The notes beneath the pieces are model-generated. The model ran no database searches. It saw only the letters and a program-made list of their open reading frames with translations, and was not told where the DNA came from. Source: Pontibacillus salipaludis (GTDB lineage: Bacteria > Bacillota > Bacilli > Bacillales > BH030062). Taken from it: 64,000 bases of DNA. Shown here one piece after another: positions 37,043-48,507 of the stretch (within the stretch, counting starts at the first letter, position 1; every line of letters starts with the position of its first letter). The position numbers and the translations under genes are program-made. The stretch lies in assembly GCF_014642405.1 (NCBI RefSeq), contig NZ_BMIN01000001.1, positions 1 to 64,000 of the forward strand. The letters run 5' to 3'.

Positions 37043-38752
37043 ATGAAACAGAGTGAAATGCTCTTACCTACACTACGTGAAAATCCTGCAGATGCAGAGA
37101 TTAAAAGTCATCAACTACTAGTTCGTGCCGGTTTCATCCGAAAAGTAGCTTCTGGTATATATTCCTTTTTACCAGCAGGTACGAAAGTATTACGAAAAGT
37201 AGAAGCGATTGTTCGAGAAGAAATGGAAAATGCGGGCGCTCTTGAAATGAATATGACGGCGCTACAGCCATCTGAACACTGGAAAGAAACAGGGCGCTGG
37301 AATACATTTGGTCCTGAGTTAATGCGGTTGAACGACCGTCACAATCGTGAATTTGCTCTAGGTGCTACTCATGAAGAAGAAGTAACAGCTATTATTCGTG
37401 ATGAAGTGAAGAGTTATAAACAATTGCCATTAACGGTTTATCAAATTCAATCCAAGTTCCGAGATGAAAAACGCCCTCGTTTTGGGTTGCTTCGCGGTAG
37501 AGAATTCTTAATGAAGGATGCGTACTCCTTCCATAGTTCTAATGAAAGTCTTGATCAAGCTTATGAACGTATTTTTCAGGCTTACACGAATATCTTCACT
37601 CGTCTTGGTTTGAATTTCCGTGCTGTTATTGCTGATTCAGGTGCTATGGGTGGTAAGGACACTCATGAATTTATGGTATTATCTGAAGTTGGTGAAGATA
37701 CGATCGCATACTCAGATAAAAGTAGTTATGCAGCCAATATTGAAATGGCTCCAGTTGTAGATACGTACGAAGCTTCAACTGACCAACCGAAGGAACGTGA
37801 AAAGGTCGCTACACCAAATTGTAAGACGATGGCAGAAGCTGCTAATGCACTTGGGCATTCTATCTCAGAAGGTATGAAAGCCATTATGTTTAAGATCGAT
37901 GATGAAAAATTAGTCATGGTTCTTACGCGCGGAGATCATGAAGTAAACGACGTTAAGTTAAAGAATCTTTATGATGCTAGCTTAATCGATTTAGCCTCAG
38001 AAGAGGAAGTTAAAGCTGCCATTGGTGCAGGATTTGGCTCACTAGGTCCTGTTGGGGTTTCTGAAACAGTCGAAATTGTAGCAGACCATGCCGTTAAGGG
38101 TCTTGCTAATGCGACTTGTGGAGCCAACGAAGATGGATTCCATTATACAAATGTTACACCTGGGAAAGATTTTGAGGTTACCCATTACGCGGACCTTCGT
38201 TTCATCCAAGAAGGAGATCTATCTCCAGATGGTGAAGGCATGATTCAATTTGCTAAAGGAATTGAAGTAGGGCATGTATTTAAGCTTGGTCAGTTCTATG
38301 CAGAAAAAATGGGAGCTAATTTCCTTGATGAAAACGGAAAGAACCAAACACTCATTATGGGGTGTTATGGAATTGGGGTATCACGCACGTTAGCTTCAAT
38401 TGTAGAACAGTATCATGATGATTCAGGTATTACTTGGCCAAAACAAGTTGCTCCTTATCAAGTTCATCTTTTAGCACTAAATGTTAAAAAAGATGAACAA
38501 AAAGAATTAGCTGAGCGTCTATATACTACCCTAAAAGATGAGGGTGTTGAAGTATTATATGATGATCGTAAAGAACGTGCAGGCGTGAAGTTTGCGGATA
38601 GCGATTTGATTGGAATTCCACTTCGTATTACAGTAGGTAAGCGAGCGGATGAAGGAATCGTTGAAAGTAAGGTTCGCTCAAGCGGTGTACAGTCTGAAGT
38701 GCATGAAAATGAACTAGTTGATCATATTAAAGAATTACTAAAAGAATTGTAA
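37043..38752 (+). CDS. proS: Prolyl-tRNA synthetase
   Basis: Class II synthetase, bacterial type, 569 residues, including the editing (INS) domain inserted between motifs 2 and 3 (about 225-390). Motif 2 region: [20 protein letters not shown]; motif 3: [17 protein letters not shown]. The C-terminal anticodon-binding domain includes [22 protein letters not shown] follows GACGAGGTGAACAAGG. Confidence 0.98.
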   Translation: MKQSEMLLPTLRENPADAEIKSHQLLVRAGFIRKVASGIYSFLPAGTKVLRKVEAIVREEMENAGALEMNMTALQPSEHWKETGRWNTFGPELMRLNDRHNREFALGATHEEEVTAIIRDEVKSYKQLPLTVYQIQSKFRDEKRPRFGLLRGREFLMKDAYSFHSSNESLDQAYERIFQAYTNIFTRLGLNFRAVIADSGAMGGKDTHEFMVLSEVGEDTIAYSDKSSYAANIEMAPVVDTYEASTDQPKEREKVATPNCKTMAEAANALGHSISEGMKAIMFKIDDEKLVMVLTRGDHEVNDVKLKNLYDASLIDLASEEEVKAAIGAGFGSLGPVGVSETVEIVADHAVKGLANATCGANEDGFHYTNVTPGKDFEVTHYADLRFIQEGDLSPDGEGMIQFAKGIEVGHVFKLGQFYAEKMGANFLDENGKNQTLIMGCYGIGVSRTLASIVEQYHDDSGITWPKQVAPYQVHLLALNVKKDEQKELAERLYTTLKDEGVEVLYDDRKERAGVKFADSDLIGIPLRITVGKRADEGIVESKVRSSGVQSEVHENELVDHIKELLKEL

Positions 38753-38761
38753 GTGGAAAAT

Positions 38762-38790
38762 AGGTACCTTCGTCAGCGAAGGTACCTCTC
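38762..38790 (+). terminator. Hairpin between proS and polC
   Basis: AGGTACCTTCG and CGAAGGTACCT form a perfect 11-bp stem with loop TCAG, followed by CTCTCTTTG. The T tract is poor, so this may be an attenuator or RNA-processing stem rather than a full terminator. It lies 29 bases before the polC start. Confidence 0.6.
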
Positions 38791-38818
38791 TTTGCTTATG
38801 AAGGGGAGGATATATAGC

Positions 38819-41800
38819 ATGGACCTTTCACAGATAGAAAAAATGCAGTTGCTCCTAAAGCAAATCGAAATGCCAGAGGATCTTGTGAATGAACACTTTC
38901 AAGATAGCAAGTTAACGAAATTATCAGTGCATAAGCCGACAAAAGAGTGGCACTTTTACTTTTATATCCCTAAAGTTTTACCCGCAGACGTTTATGCTGT
39001 TTTCACGACGAAGCTTTATGAAGCTTTCCATCACATTGCAACGATTACATGGTCAATTGATACAGATGATAAAAAGCTAGATGAAGATGGCATTTGTGAT
39101 TACTGGTTACACTTTGTCAAATCAATACCAGATCTATCACCTGCTTATAAAGATTTATTACATGAGCAGCGTCCTCAAATTGATGGAAATAAGCTTATTT
39201 TGCATGCACGTAATGATGCGGAAGCTCATGCCTTGAAACGTCGCTTAAGCGAACCATTCCAAGCTTTCTGTAATCGTGTGGGGGCTTCTCTATATGTTCT
39301 AACGGTTGAAGTGACTTCTTCAGAGGAAGCTCTAGAACAGTTTAAGGAGCAAAAGAAGCAAGAGGATAAAGACATTGTTCAAAAGGCAATCCAGGAAAAA
39401 GAACAGCGTGCTAAGGAGAAAGATGATGATGAAGTGCTTCATGATGGTCCACTTCTCATTGGTTATAACATTAAAGATGTTCCTGAAAAAATCGAATCCA
39501 TTCAAGAAGAAGAAAACACGATGGTCATCCAAGGTTATGTCTTTGATGTTGAAATAAGAGAGCTTCGTTCAGGTCGTCACCTTCTTATGGCGAAAATGAC
39601 CGACTACACTGATTCAATCCAAGTGAAGATGTTCTCTAGAAGAGATGATGATGAAGAGAAGTTCCAGCGGTTGAAAAAAGGCATGTGGATTAAGGCTAAA
39701 GGTCGTGTTCAGACCGATAACTATACGAATGAATTAACCATGATGGGTTCAGATATTAATGAAGTTAAGCCTGTTGTGCGTAGAGATGAAGCTCCTGAAG
39801 GAGAAAAGCGAGTCGAACTCCATGCTCACACCACGATGAGTCAAATGGATTCTACGGTATCAGCTTCTCGTTTGGTTGAACAAGCAGCTAAATGGGGACA
39901 CAAAGCTGTTGCCATTACGGACCACGCTGTCGTACAAGCATATCCAGAAGCCTATGCAGCAGGGAGCAAGAATGGTGTTAAAGTGCTTTATGGCTTGGAA
40001 GCCAATATTGTAGACGACGGGGTACCCATTGCCTATGAAGAACAAGACCGTGACCTAGCAACAGATGAATATGTTGTCTTTGACGTGGAAACGACTGGCT
40101 TATCAGCTATTTATGATACTGTTATTGAATTAGCGGCTGTAAAGATCAAAGAAGGGGAAATTATTGACCGTTTTGAGTCATTCGCTAATCCTCATGAACC
40201 TTTAAGTCAAACAACAACTGATCTTACTGGGATAACAGACGATATGGTAAAAGATGCCCCAGACCCAGATGATGTCATTAAAGATTTCCATGAATGGATG
40301 GGGAATTCTATATTAGTTGCTCATAATGCAAGCTTTGACATGGGCTTCCTAAATGCAGGGCTGAAAAAGATTGGTTACGAGAAAGCAGCCAACCCTGTCA
40401 TTGATACGTTAGAGCTCGCAAGACTCGTTGTCCCACAGCTTAAGAACCACCGTCTTAATACACTTTGTAAGCAGTTTGATATTGAATTGACTCAGCACCA
40501 TAGGGCGATTTATGACGCAGAAGCTACTGGGTATTTGCTGTGGAAATTATTAAAGGAAGCTCGTAAGAAAGACATTAACAATCATATGGATTTAAACAAA
40601 TACATGGGAGAAGGGAACGCATATCAACGTTCTCGCCCTTCACATGCCATTTTATTAGCTCAAAATCCAACAGGTCTCAAAAACATTTACAAGCTCGTTT
40701 CCATGTCTCTTGTGAATTATTTCTACCGTGTCCCTCGTATTCCAAGGTCTGTGCTTAAAAAGTATAGGGAAGGAATACTGATTGGTAGCGGGTGTGATAA
40801 AGGTGAAGTATTTGAAGCGATGATGCAGAAGTCACAAGATGAAGCTGAGAAAGTGGCTGAGTTTTATGATTATATTGAGGTACAACCTCCTTCAAACTAT
40901 TACCATCTAATCGAAAAAGACCTTATAAGAAATGAAGCTCATTTATATGATATCTTAAAAAACTTAATCAATATGGCAGATCGATTAGATAAACCGGTTG
41001 TTGCTACAGGGAACACGCACTATGTCGAAGAGCATGAGAAGATTTATCGAAAAATCCTTATTGCTTCTCAGAGTGGTAATCCCCTTAATCGCCAAACACA
41101 ACCTGATGTGCATTTTAAAACAACAAATGAAATGCTAGATGATTTCTCTTTCTTAGATGAAGAAACAGCTAAAAGGGTTGTAGTAACCAATTCACAGCAG
41201 ATAGCAGATTCAATCGAGGAAATCAAACCGGTTAAAGATGATCTGTACACGCCTAATATTGATGGTGCTAATGATGAAATGCGGGAAATGACCTACAATA
41301 AGGCTAAAAGTATTTATGGTGAACCTATACCTGAGCTTGTTGAAAAACGAATTGAAAAAGAACTTGATAGCATTATCGGGAACGGTTTTGCTGTTATCTA
41401 TTTAATCTCACAGAAGCTTGTGACGAAATCTTTAGATGATGGCTATCTTGTTGGTTCACGTGGGTCAGTTGGTTCGTCTTTCGTAGCCACCATGACCGAT
41501 ATCACTGAAGTAAATCCTTTACCACCTCACTATGTCTGTAATAAATGTCAGAAATCAGAGTTCTTTACGGACGGATCAGTCGGTTCTGGTTTCGATTTAC
41601 CAGAGAAAGACTGTCCTGACTGTGGTATAGCGTATAAGAAAGATGGTCAAGATATTCCGTTTGAAACGTTCTTAGGATTCAAAGGGGATAAGGTTCCTGA
41701 TATTGACTTAAACTTCTCAGGAGAATACCAGCCAAGAGCACACAACTATACTAAGGTTTTGTTTGGTGAAGATAAAGTTTTCCGTGCGGGTACGATTGGT

Positions 41801-43117
41801 ACAGTTGCAGAGAAAACAGCATACGGATTTGTTAAAGGCTACGCAGGCGACCATGAAATTCAATATAAAGGTGCTGAAGTAGACCGATTGGTGCAGGGGT
41901 GTACTGGGGTGAAACGAACAACAGGACAACACCCTGGAGGAATTATTGTTGTGCCTGATGATCAGGATATTTATGATTTCACACCTATCCAGTATCCAGC
42001 AGACGACCAATCATCTGAGTGGATGACAACACATTTTGATTTCCACTCTATTCATGACAATCTCTTGAAACTTGATATACTAGGACACGATGATCCAACA
42101 GTTATCAGGATGCTACAAGATTTAAGTGGGATTGATCCTAAAACCATCCCTACAGATGATGAAGAAGTGATGAAGATCTTTAGCGGTCCTCAAGTGTTAG
42201 GAGTAGAACCAGATCAAATTATGTGTAAAACAGGAACACTTGGTGTGCCTGAGTTTGGTACTCGATTTGTACGTCAGATGCTTGAAGATACCAAACCATC
42301 TACTTTCGCAGAGCTTGTTATCATTTCAGGCTTGTCACACGGAACGGATGTTTGGCTAAATAACGCCGATCAACTTATTAGCGACGGCATTTGTACTCTT
42401 TCTGAAGTAATCGGTTGTCGTGACGACATTATGGTCTATCTAATGCACAAAGGGTTAGAAGCTCCTACAGCCTTTACTATAATGGAATTTGTTCGTAAAG
42501 GACGTGGCTTAAAACCTGAATGGATCGACGAAATGAAAAAACACGGTGTGCCAGATTGGTATATTGAATCTTGTAAGAAGATTAAATATATGTTCCCGAA
42601 AGCACACGCAGCTGCTTATGTTCTTATGGCTGTTCGTATCGCTTACTTCAAGGTCCATCACCCAATTTATTTCTATGCTGCTTATAACACGGTACGTGCT
42701 AGTGACTTTGACATTGACACGATGGTGAAAGGGTCAGAGGCTGTACGAACACGTATTAAAGAGATTAATGGTAAAGGGTTAGACGCCACTCCTAAAGAAA
42801 AGAGTTTGTTGACGGTCTTAGAATTGTCTCTTGAAATGCAAGAACGCGGATTCTCTTTCCAAAAAGTGGACTTGTATCGCTCTGCTGCAAGCGAATTTAT
42901 TGTAGACGGGAATACATTGATTCCCCCATTTAACTCTATTGATGGATTAGGGACAAACGCAGCCATTAATATTGTAAAAGCACGAGAAGATGGAGAGTTC
43001 TTATCAAAAGAAGATCTCCGAGAGAGAAGCCGTATATCTAAAACCGTTCTAGAGTATTTAGATGAGCATGGATGCTTAGAAGGATTACCTGATAAAAACC
43101 AGTTATCCTTGTTCTAA
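38819..43117 (+). CDS. polC: DNA polymerase III alpha subunit PolC
   Basis: Replicative polymerase of Firmicutes with built-in proofreading. The start is ATG 38819, behind GGGGAGGA; the frame is open to 38753 but that part encodes the intergenic hairpin. It has 1432 residues. Order: N-terminal domain, OB fold (about 235-325), PHP domain starting [13 protein letters not shown], exonuclease ([16 protein letters not shown] to about 600, with [15 protein letters not shown]) replacing part of PHP, polymerase core with CNKCQK...CPDCG zinc motif, [20 protein letters not shown] and [18 protein letters not shown]. Ends [10 protein letters not shown], a beta-clamp binding motif. Confidence 0.98.
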   Translation: MDLSQIEKMQLLLKQIEMPEDLVNEHFQDSKLTKLSVHKPTKEWHFYFYIPKVLPADVYAVFTTKLYEAFHHIATITWSIDTDDKKLDEDGICDYWLHFVKSIPDLSPAYKDLLHEQRPQIDGNKLILHARNDAEAHALKRRLSEPFQAFCNRVGASLYVLTVEVTSSEEALEQFKEQKKQEDKDIVQKAIQEKEQRAKEKDDDEVLHDGPLLIGYNIKDVPEKIESIQEEENTMVIQGYVFDVEIRELRSGRHLLMAKMTDYTDSIQVKMFSRRDDDEEKFQRLKKGMWIKAKGRVQTDNYTNELTMMGSDINEVKPVVRRDEAPEGEKRVELHAHTTMSQMDSTVSASRLVEQAAKWGHKAVAITDHAVVQAYPEAYAAGSKNGVKVLYGLEANIVDDGVPIAYEEQDRDLATDEYVVFDVETTGLSAIYDTVIELAAVKIKEGEIIDRFESFANPHEPLSQTTTDLTGITDDMVKDAPDPDDVIKDFHEWMGNSILVAHNASFDMGFLNAGLKKIGYEKAANPVIDTLELARLVVPQLKNHRLNTLCKQFDIELTQHHRAIYDAEATGYLLWKLLKEARKKDINNHMDLNKYMGEGNAYQRSRPSHAILLAQNPTGLKNIYKLVSMSLVNYFYRVPRIPRSVLKKYREGILIGSGCDKGEVFEAMMQKSQDEAEKVAEFYDYIEVQPPSNYYHLIEKDLIRNEAHLYDILKNLINMADRLDKPVVATGNTHYVEEHEKIYRKILIASQSGNPLNRQTQPDVHFKTTNEMLDDFSFLDEETAKRVVVTNSQQIADSIEEIKPVKDDLYTPNIDGANDEMREMTYNKAKSIYGEPIPELVEKRIEKELDSIIGNGFAVIYLISQKLVTKSLDDGYLVGSRGSVGSSFVATMTDITEVNPLPPHYVCNKCQKSEFFTDGSVGSGFDLPEKDCPDCGIAYKKDGQDIPFETFLGFKGDKVPDIDLNFSGEYQPRAHNYTKVLFGEDKVFRAGTIGTVAEKTAYGFVKGYAGDHEIQYKGAEVDRLVQGCTGVKRTTGQHPGGIIVVPDDQDIYDFTPIQYPADDQSSEWMTTHFDFHSIHDNLLKLDILGHDDPTVIRMLQDLSGIDPKTIPTDDEEVMKIFSGPQVLGVEPDQIMCKTGTLGVPEFGTRFVRQMLEDTKPSTFAELVIISGLSHGTDVWLNNADQLISDGICTLSEVIGCRDDIMVYLMHKGLEAPTAFTIMEFVRKGRGLKPEWIDEMKKHGVPDWYIESCKKIKYMFPKAHAAAYVLMAVRIAYFKVHHPIYFYAAYNTVRASDFDIDTMVKGSEAVRTRIKEINGKGLDATPKEKSLLTVLELSLEMQERGFSFQKVDLYRSAASEFIVDGNTLIPPFNSIDGLGTNAAINIVKAREDGEFLSKEDLRERSRISKTVLEYLDEHGCLEGLPDKNQLSLF

Positions 43118-43135
43118 CTGTTTATGAACCATGGC

Positions 43136-43164
43136 TTGCTAAAATTTCGTGTGTGTGGTATATT
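43136..43164 (+). promoter_or_regulatory. SigA promoter of the rimP-nusA-infB operon
   Basis: TTGCTA (43136-43141), 17 bases and TATATT (43159-43164). It lies just after the polC stop and is identical in both hexamers and spacing to the rpsB promoter. The transcript would begin near 43171 and has a roughly 160-base leader. Confidence 0.7.
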
Positions 43165-43197
43165 TTTGTTGGTATGACAGAAGATACGTATGAGAGT

Positions 43198-43282
43198 AAA
43201 AGAGTGGGGAAACCCACTCTTTCGTATTACTTCCGAATTTGACCGCCGAACGAATTCCCTGCTGTCTCAGCAGGGAATTTTA
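43198..43282 (+). promoter_or_regulatory. Tandem hairpins in the rimP-nusA leader
   Basis: First hairpin: AAAGAGTGGG and CCCACTCTTT (43199-43222) with a GAAA tetraloop. Second: AATTCCCTGCTG (43253-43264) and CAGCAGGGAATT (43268-43279), loop TCT, followed by only TT. Both have terminator shape but weak T tracts. In B. subtilis nusA autoregulates by NusA-stimulated termination in this leader; the same control is likely here. Confidence 0.65.
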
Positions 43283-43329
43283 GCGTATCGGCTTATCTAG
43301 CTAGCAATTATAAAAAGGAGGGAATTCCA

Positions 43330-43806
43330 TTGGGAAGCCAGAATGTTACGGAAATAACTGAAGAACTCATTCAACCAATCCTTGAAGACATGAACCTTGA
43401 ACTTGTAGACATTGAGTTTCAACAAGAAGGGAAAAACTATTTTCTACGAGTTTACGTTGATAAAGAGGGTGGGGTTGATATTGAAGAATGCGGCCAGGTT
43501 AGCGAGCAATTAAGCGAGAAACTTGATGCTCAAGATCCCATTACCTTCCCTTACTTTTTAGAAGTATCATCACCTGGTGCTGAGCGCCCATTAAAGAAGA
43601 GAAAAGACTTTGAAAAATTCGTAAACCATAATGTGAATATAAAAGTATCGGAACATATTGATGGTGAACAAGAATTCGAAGGACGCTTACTATCCTTTGA
43701 AAATGATACAGCTTCTGTAGAAGTAACAATCAAAACACGTAAGAAAACATATGAAATACCGTTTGACAACATTGCTAAAGCAAGGTTAGCTGTCAGTTTT
43801 AATTAA
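43330..43806 (+). CDS. rimP: Ribosome maturation factor RimP
   Basis: Needed for 30S subunit assembly. It has 158 residues and begins at TTG (MGSQNVTEITEELIQPIL), ten bases after AAAAGGAGGG. Family motifs: ELVDIEFQQEGKNYFLRVYV, DPITFPYFLEVSSPGAERPL and the C-terminal Sm-like domain ending IPFDNIAKARLAV. Confidence 0.95.
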   Translation: MGSQNVTEITEELIQPILEDMNLELVDIEFQQEGKNYFLRVYVDKEGGVDIEECGQVSEQLSEKLDAQDPITFPYFLEVSSPGAERPLKKRKDFEKFVNHNVNIKVSEHIDGEQEFEGRLLSFENDTASVEVTIKTRKKTYEIPFDNIAKARLAVSFN

Positions 43807-43820
43807 AGGGGGAAGAAACG

Positions 43821-44927
43821 GTGAGTAGTGAGCTTTTTGATGCCATTCATTACTTAGAGAAAGAAAAAGGAATAGACAAAGACCTTCTAATGGAAGCATT
43901 AGAAGCAGCACTTATTTCTGCTTATAAAAAGAATTTTAAATCAGCCACGAATGTTCGTGTTGATCTTAATGAAGTGAGTGGAGGCATGCATGTTTATGCC
44001 CGAAAACTTGTTGTTGAAGAATCTATGGACCCACAACAAGAAATTTCTCTAGATGAAGCTAAAAAAATCGATCCAAACTATGATATCGATGATGTAATTG
44101 AAATTGAAGTAACACCGAAAGACTTTGGTCGTATTGCAGCACAAGCTGCTAAGCAGGTTGTCACTCAACGTGTACGCGAAGCTGAGCGCGGTGTGATCTT
44201 TAATGAATATATTGATCGTGAAGAAGATGTTATGACAGGGATTATTCAACGTAAAGACGCACGATTTACTTACATTAATCTTGGTAAAGTTGAAGCCCGT
44301 CTTCCTGTTGGTGAACAAATGCCTACAGAAGAATATCATGTACATGATCGTATAAAAGTATTTGTTACTAAAGTTGAAAACACAAACAAAGGGCCTCATA
44401 TTTATGTGTCCCGTTCCCATCCAGGTCTCCTTAAACGTTTGTTTGAGATGGAAGTACCAGAGATTTATGATGGAACAGTAGAAATTAAATCTGTATCTCG
44501 TGAAGCAGGAGATCGTTCTAAGATTTCTGTTCATGCTCCAGACCCAGAAATCGATCCAGTTGGTTCTTGTGTAGGACAACGAGGTCAAAGGGTACAAGCT
44601 ATTGTGAATGAGTTAAAAGGTGAGAAAATTGATATCGTGCAGTGGTCAGAAGATCCTGTCGTATTCGTGTCAAATGCCTTAAGCCCTGCCAAAGTGGTAG
44701 AGGTATTAGTGGATGAAGAAGAAAAAGCAACAACAGTCGTTGTACCGGATCATCAACTTTCATTAGCAATCGGTAAGCGTGGACAAAATGCACGTCTTGC
44801 TGCTAAATTGACTGGATGGAAAATTGACATCAAGAGTGAATCAGATGCTTTAGAAGACGGCACGATTACTCCTGGTGAACATCAAGAGGACGCTTATTCT
44901 GAAGTAGACGAAGATCTATTTGAATAA
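43821..44927 (+). CDS. nusA: Transcription termination/antitermination factor NusA
   Basis: Binds RNA polymerase and stimulates pausing and intrinsic termination. It has 368 residues: NusA N-domain, S1 domain (about 135-200, [19 protein letters not shown]), then two KH domains (VDPVG-type [20 protein letters not shown] and [19 protein letters not shown]). GTG start with AAAGGGGGAAG upstream. Acidic C-tail. It is short because Firmicute NusA lacks the C-terminal AR repeats. Confidence 0.97.
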   Translation: MSSELFDAIHYLEKEKGIDKDLLMEALEAALISAYKKNFKSATNVRVDLNEVSGGMHVYARKLVVEESMDPQQEISLDEAKKIDPNYDIDDVIEIEVTPKDFGRIAAQAAKQVVTQRVREAERGVIFNEYIDREEDVMTGIIQRKDARFTYINLGKVEARLPVGEQMPTEEYHVHDRIKVFVTKVENTNKGPHIYVSRSHPGLLKRLFEMEVPEIYDGTVEIKSVSREAGDRSKISVHAPDPEIDPVGSCVGQRGQRVQAIVNELKGEKIDIVQWSEDPVVFVSNALSPAKVVEVLVDEEEKATTVVVPDHQLSLAIGKRGQNARLAAKLTGWKIDIKSESDALEDGTITPGEHQEDAYSEVDEDLFE

Positions 44928-44939
44928 GGGGGACTCGAA

Positions 44940-45209
44940 ATGGCTAAGAACAAAAAAACACCATTAAGAAAATGCGTAGTTACCAAAGAAATGCTACCTA
45001 AACAACAGCTAATTCGTGTCGTAAGAAATAAAGACGGGGAAGTTTTTATTGATGAAACCGGAAAGAAGAACGGCCGAGGTGCTTATTTAACTAAGGATGC
45101 AGAAGTCATTAAAACCGCTCAAGAAAAAAGTATTTTATCCCATCATTTAAAGACCAAAGTGGATAAGGAGCTATATGATCAGCTCCTAGATATGGTACAA
45201 GAGGATTAA
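44940..45209 (+). CDS. rnpM: RNase P modulator RnpM (YlxR)
   Basis: Small basic RNA-binding protein of 89 residues. The YlxR fold is recognisable from PLRKCVVTKEMLPKQQLIRV and GKKNGRGAYLTKDAEVI. In B. subtilis YlxR was reported to bind and modulate RNase P. AAGGGGGACTCGAA precedes the ATG. Located between nusA and ylxQ, as usual. Confidence 0.93.
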   Translation: MAKNKKTPLRKCVVTKEMLPKQQLIRVVRNKDGEVFIDETGKKNGRGAYLTKDAEVIKTAQEKSILSHHLKTKVDKELYDQLLDMVQED

Positions 45210-45210
45210 C

Positions 45211-45525
45211 ATGAATCAGAAGTTCCTCAACATGATTGGACTTGCATTTCGAGCGGGGAAATGTACTTTAGGTGAAGAAGCCATCGTTCGTGATATACAA
45301 CGAAAACGAGCCTGCCTGGTTTTAATAGCAAATGACACGGGGATGAATACTAAAAAGAAGCTAATTGACAAATGTAGCTTCTATAAGGTCCCTTATCGGG
45401 AAGTTGTTGATAGGGACACATTATCCGGTGCGATAGGGAAATCAGGCAGAGTAGCCTTGGCTATAACCGATCGTGGTTTCGCAACGAAAATCACATCGAT
45501 GCTCGATGAATCTATTCGGGGGTGA
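45211..45525 (+). CDS. ylxQ: L7Ae-like ribosomal protein YlxQ
   Basis: Homologue of the L7Ae/L30e k-turn-binding family, 104 residues ([40 protein letters not shown]). Exact function in Bacillus is unsettled. One base separates it from rnpM, and its end overlaps no other gene; infB starts five bases after its stop. Confidence 0.9.
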   Translation: MNQKFLNMIGLAFRAGKCTLGEEAIVRDIQRKRACLVLIANDTGMNTKKKLIDKCSFYKVPYREVVDRDTLSGAIGKSGRVALAITDRGFATKITSMLDESIRG

Positions 45526-45529
45526 ACGT

Positions 45530-47689
45530 ATGACGAAAATGCGTGTTTATGAATATGCCAAAGAGAAAAATGTAACCAGTAAAGATGTATTAACGAAATT
45601 ACAGAACATGAATATAGAGGTCTCAAACCATATGTCCACTATTTCAGACGATACGAAAACTCGTCTTGATGGTGTGTACAACAAAGGGAAAAGTGACCAG
45701 AACCCTCAAGCAAAGGGAGCAGAAAAGAAACAAAATAACTCACAAGGTTCTGCGAAGCCATCTAGTAACCAAAAAGATGGCGGTCAGAAAAAACGTGAGA
45801 AAGATCAGGATAATCGTATGAATAAAAACACTAAAAATAATAACAAAAAGCAAAACCAAAATAACAAACGAAACAACCGTGGCGGACAAAACCGTAACAA
45901 TCAACAACAGCGCCCGCAGGCTAAGAAACCTCAACTACCAGAGAAAATCACGTACACAGGTAGTTTGCAGGTATCAGAGCTAGCTGAAAAACTATCCAGA
46001 GAGTCTTCTGAAATTATTAAGAAGTTAATGTTCTCTGGTGTAATGGCTACAAAAAACCAGGATCTAGATCCTGACACCATTGAACTAATCTGTGATGAAT
46101 ACGGCGTGAAGGCTGAAGAAGAGATTATTGTAGATGAGACAGACTTTGAAAACTATATTGCTGATGACGAACCTGCTGATCTAGTAGAACGCCCATCAGT
46201 CGTAACAATCATGGGCCACGTTGACCATGGTAAAACAACTCTTCTTGATTCCATTCGTAAAACGAAAGTAACAGCAGGGGAAGCTGGAGGAATTACACAG
46301 CATATTGGTGCTTACCAAGTAGAAGAAAATGATAAGAAGATTACATTCCTTGATACACCAGGTCACGCAGCATTTACTAGTATGCGATCTCGTGGAGCTC
46401 AGGTAACAGATATTGCGATCTTAGTTGTAGCAGCAGACGATGGGGTTATGCCTCAGACTAAAGAAGCAATCAACCACGCTCAAGCTGCAGAAGTTCCTAT
46501 TATTGTAGCTGTTAATAAAATGGATAAAGAGGGCGCAAATCCAGATCGTGTGAAACAGGAGCTTATGGAATATAATTTAGTTCCTGAAGAGTACGGTGGA
46601 GAGACGATCTTTGTTGAACTTTCAGCTGTTAAAGGTGAAGGTATTGATGATCTTCTAGAAATGATCGTGCTTGTTTCAGAAGTAGAAGAGTTAAAAGCAA
46701 ATCCAAATCGCCTAGCTATGGGTACTGTTATTGAAGCAGAATTAGATAAAGGTCGCGGTTCTGTCGCAACATTACTTGTACAAAATGGTACATTAAACGT
46801 AGGAGATCCAATTGTCGTTGGAAATACGTTTGGACGTGTCCGTGCGATGGTAAATGACTTAGGACGTCGTGTGAAAGTGGCTCCACCTTCTACACCAGTT
46901 GAAATCACTGGACTAAACGGTGTGCCTCAAGCAGGAGATCGCTTCGTAGCGTTTGATGATGAGAAGAAAGCCCGCCAGGTTGGGGAAGCTCGTCAACAGC
47001 GTATGATTGAGGAAAATCGTGGAGAAAAAGCAAAAGTTAGCCTTGATGATTTATTCGAACAAATTAAACAAGGTGACATGAAAGAAATTAATATTATTAT
47101 TAAAGCAGATGTACAAGGTTCTGCAGAAGCCCTTGCTTCTTCCTTGCAACAAATTGATGTAGAGGGTGTGAAGGTTAAAATCATTCACACAGGTGTTGGT
47201 GCAATTACAGAGTCTGATATTATCTTAGCTTCAGCATCTAACGCGATTGTGATTGGCTTTAATGTTCGTCCGGATGTAAATGCTAAACGTACAGCAGAAT
47301 CTGAAGACGTAGACATTCGACTTCACCGTATTATCTATAAGGTAATGGAAGAAATCGAAAGTGCTATGACAGGTCTTCTAGACCCAGAATTTGAAGAGAA
47401 AATCGTAGGTCAAGCAGAAGTTCGCGAAATCTTCAAAGTTTCTAAAGTTGGAACAATTGCCGGAAGCTATGTAACAGAAGGTGTTATCAAGCGTGAAGGT
47501 GGCGTCCGTCTTATTCGTGACGGTATTGTCCAATATGAAGGCGAGATTGATGCATTAAAGCGTTATAAAGATGACGCCAAGACCGTACAAAAAGGGTATG
47601 AATGTGGTATAACAATCAAAAACTACAATGATATCCGTGAAGGTGACATTATTGAAGCTTTCGAAATGCAGGAGATCGAACGTAAGTGA
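45530..47689 (+). CDS. infB: Translation initiation factor IF-2
   Basis: GTPase that places initiator tRNA on the ribosome. ATG 45530 ([20 protein letters not shown]) follows GGGGGTGAACGT; the frame is open upstream only within ylxQ. It has 719 residues: N-terminal IF2N domain, a low-complexity Asn, Gln, Lys and Arg-rich linker (about 50-145), second IF2N, G domain with GHVDHGKTT at about 229, [20 protein letters not shown] and NKMDKEG, then domains II-IV. Internal in-frame starts that give shorter forms are known in some species; I cannot show one here. Confidence 0.98.
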   Translation: MTKMRVYEYAKEKNVTSKDVLTKLQNMNIEVSNHMSTISDDTKTRLDGVYNKGKSDQNPQAKGAEKKQNNSQGSAKPSSNQKDGGQKKREKDQDNRMNKNTKNNNKKQNQNNKRNNRGGQNRNNQQQRPQAKKPQLPEKITYTGSLQVSELAEKLSRESSEIIKKLMFSGVMATKNQDLDPDTIELICDEYGVKAEEEIIVDETDFENYIADDEPADLVERPSVVTIMGHVDHGKTTLLDSIRKTKVTAGEAGGITQHIGAYQVEENDKKITFLDTPGHAAFTSMRSRGAQVTDIAILVVAADDGVMPQTKEAINHAQAAEVPIIVAVNKMDKEGANPDRVKQELMEYNLVPEEYGGETIFVELSAVKGEGIDDLLEMIVLVSEVEELKANPNRLAMGTVIEAELDKGRGSVATLLVQNGTLNVGDPIVVGNTFGRVRAMVNDLGRRVKVAPPSTPVEITGLNGVPQAGDRFVAFDDEKKARQVGEARQQRMIEENRGEKAKVSLDDLFEQIKQGDMKEINIIIKADVQGSAEALASSLQQIDVEGVKVKIIHTGVGAITESDIILASASNAIVIGFNVRPDVNAKRTAESEDVDIRLHRIIYKVMEEIESAMTGLLDPEFEEKIVGQAEVREIFKVSKVGTIAGSYVTEGVIKREGGVRLIRDGIVQYEGEIDALKRYKDDAKTVQKGYECGITIKNYNDIREGDIIEAFEMQEIERK

Positions 47690-47964
47690 TTGTCTCAGTA
47701 GAAATAGAATGCCTCATTTATGATGCTCATTCTTTAAAAGAAAAGCGTTCGGTTTTGCGCCGAATATTAACTAGAGCTCATAATGAGTATAATGTTGCTG
47801 TTGCAGAATTGGATCACCAAGATGTTTGGCAACGAACAGGCCTTGGCTTTGTCACGATTTCTAGTGACAAAGTTCAGGCTGAAAAAGAGATCAATCGAGT
47901 GTTAGCGATGATCGACTCTTTTCCAGAAATTGAACGCACCACAACAAATTTGGAATGGTTGTAG
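47686..47964 (+). CDS. ylxP: DUF503 protein YlxP
   Basis: Small protein of 92 residues, DUF503 family ([34 protein letters not shown]). Conserved between infB and rbfA and probably involved in ribosome maturation, on the basis of context. The GTG start overlaps the infB stop. Confidence 0.92.
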   Translation: MIVSVEIECLIYDAHSLKEKRSVLRRILTRAHNEYNVAVAELDHQDVWQRTGLGFVTISSDKVQAEKEINRVLAMIDSFPEIERTTTNLEWL

Positions 47965-47994
47965 CCCTCCCTCAGAATAAAGAGGTGAAAATGA

Positions 47995-48345
47995 ATGAGT
48001 GATTTAAGAGCAAACCGTGTCGGTGAACAAATGAAAAAAGAAATGGGAGATATTATTAGTCGTAAGATTAAAGATCCTCGCATTGGATTTGTCACTGTCA
48101 CAGAAGTGAAAGTAACAGGTGACTTACAGCAAGCTAAAGTGTACATCTCTGTTTTAGGTGATGAAAAACAGAAACAAGATACATTAATTGGCTTAGCTAA
48201 AGCGAAAGGATTTATTCGCTCCGAAATTGGACGAAGAATTCGCCTTCGCAAAACACCAGAAATTACGTTTGAATTTGATGAAGCTGTTGAATACGGAAAT
48301 CGTATCGAAACAATTCTACAAGATTTAAATGATACAAACGAATAA
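47995..48345 (+). CDS. rbfA: 30S ribosome-binding factor RbfA
   Basis: Late 30S maturation factor, important in the cold. It has 116 residues with a KH-like fold: [40 protein letters not shown] and [30 protein letters not shown] precedes the ATG. Confidence 0.97.
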   Translation: MSDLRANRVGEQMKKEMGDIISRKIKDPRIGFVTVTEVKVTGDLQQAKVYISVLGDEKQKQDTLIGLAKAKGFIRSEIGRRIRLRKTPEITFEFDEAVEYGNRIETILQDLNDTNE

Positions 48346-48354
48346 AATCTGGTA

Positions 48355-48456
48355 AGAGGGTGTCCCACAAGGGGGCTGCTCCCCAAAATGTGGCATACAG
48401 GTTTGTATGATAAAGTACACATCAGGGGGACTGTCCCTTTAAGGGGCACTCTTTTT
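48355..48456 (+). terminator. Multi-branched structure ending in a T run, before truB
   Basis: GAG and TGTCCC (48356-48366, GG bulged) can pair with GGGGCACTC (48443-48451), followed by TTTTT. Inside lie hairpins CCACA/TGTGG with inner GGGG/CCCC (48365-48393), perfect CATACA/TGTATG (48394-48409) and GGGAC/GTCCC (48427-48437). Outer and inner pairs compete for a few bases. It could end rbfA transcripts; it has no recognisable homology to a known riboswitch. Confidence 0.5.
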
Positions 48457-48507
48457 GTTTGTAATAAAACCCATACATATTTACGTGAATAAGGTGAGGG
48501 GGCTTTT

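Noticed and set aside
38753-38818. N-terminal extension of polC from GTG 38753
   Set aside because: It encodes an intergenic hairpin; ATG 38819 has GGGGAGGA and the conserved length.
44049-44597. Minus-strand open frame of 182 codons within nusA
   Set aside because: Shadow of nusA; residue composition (many Phe, Asn, Cys) is that of reversed codons of a biased gene.
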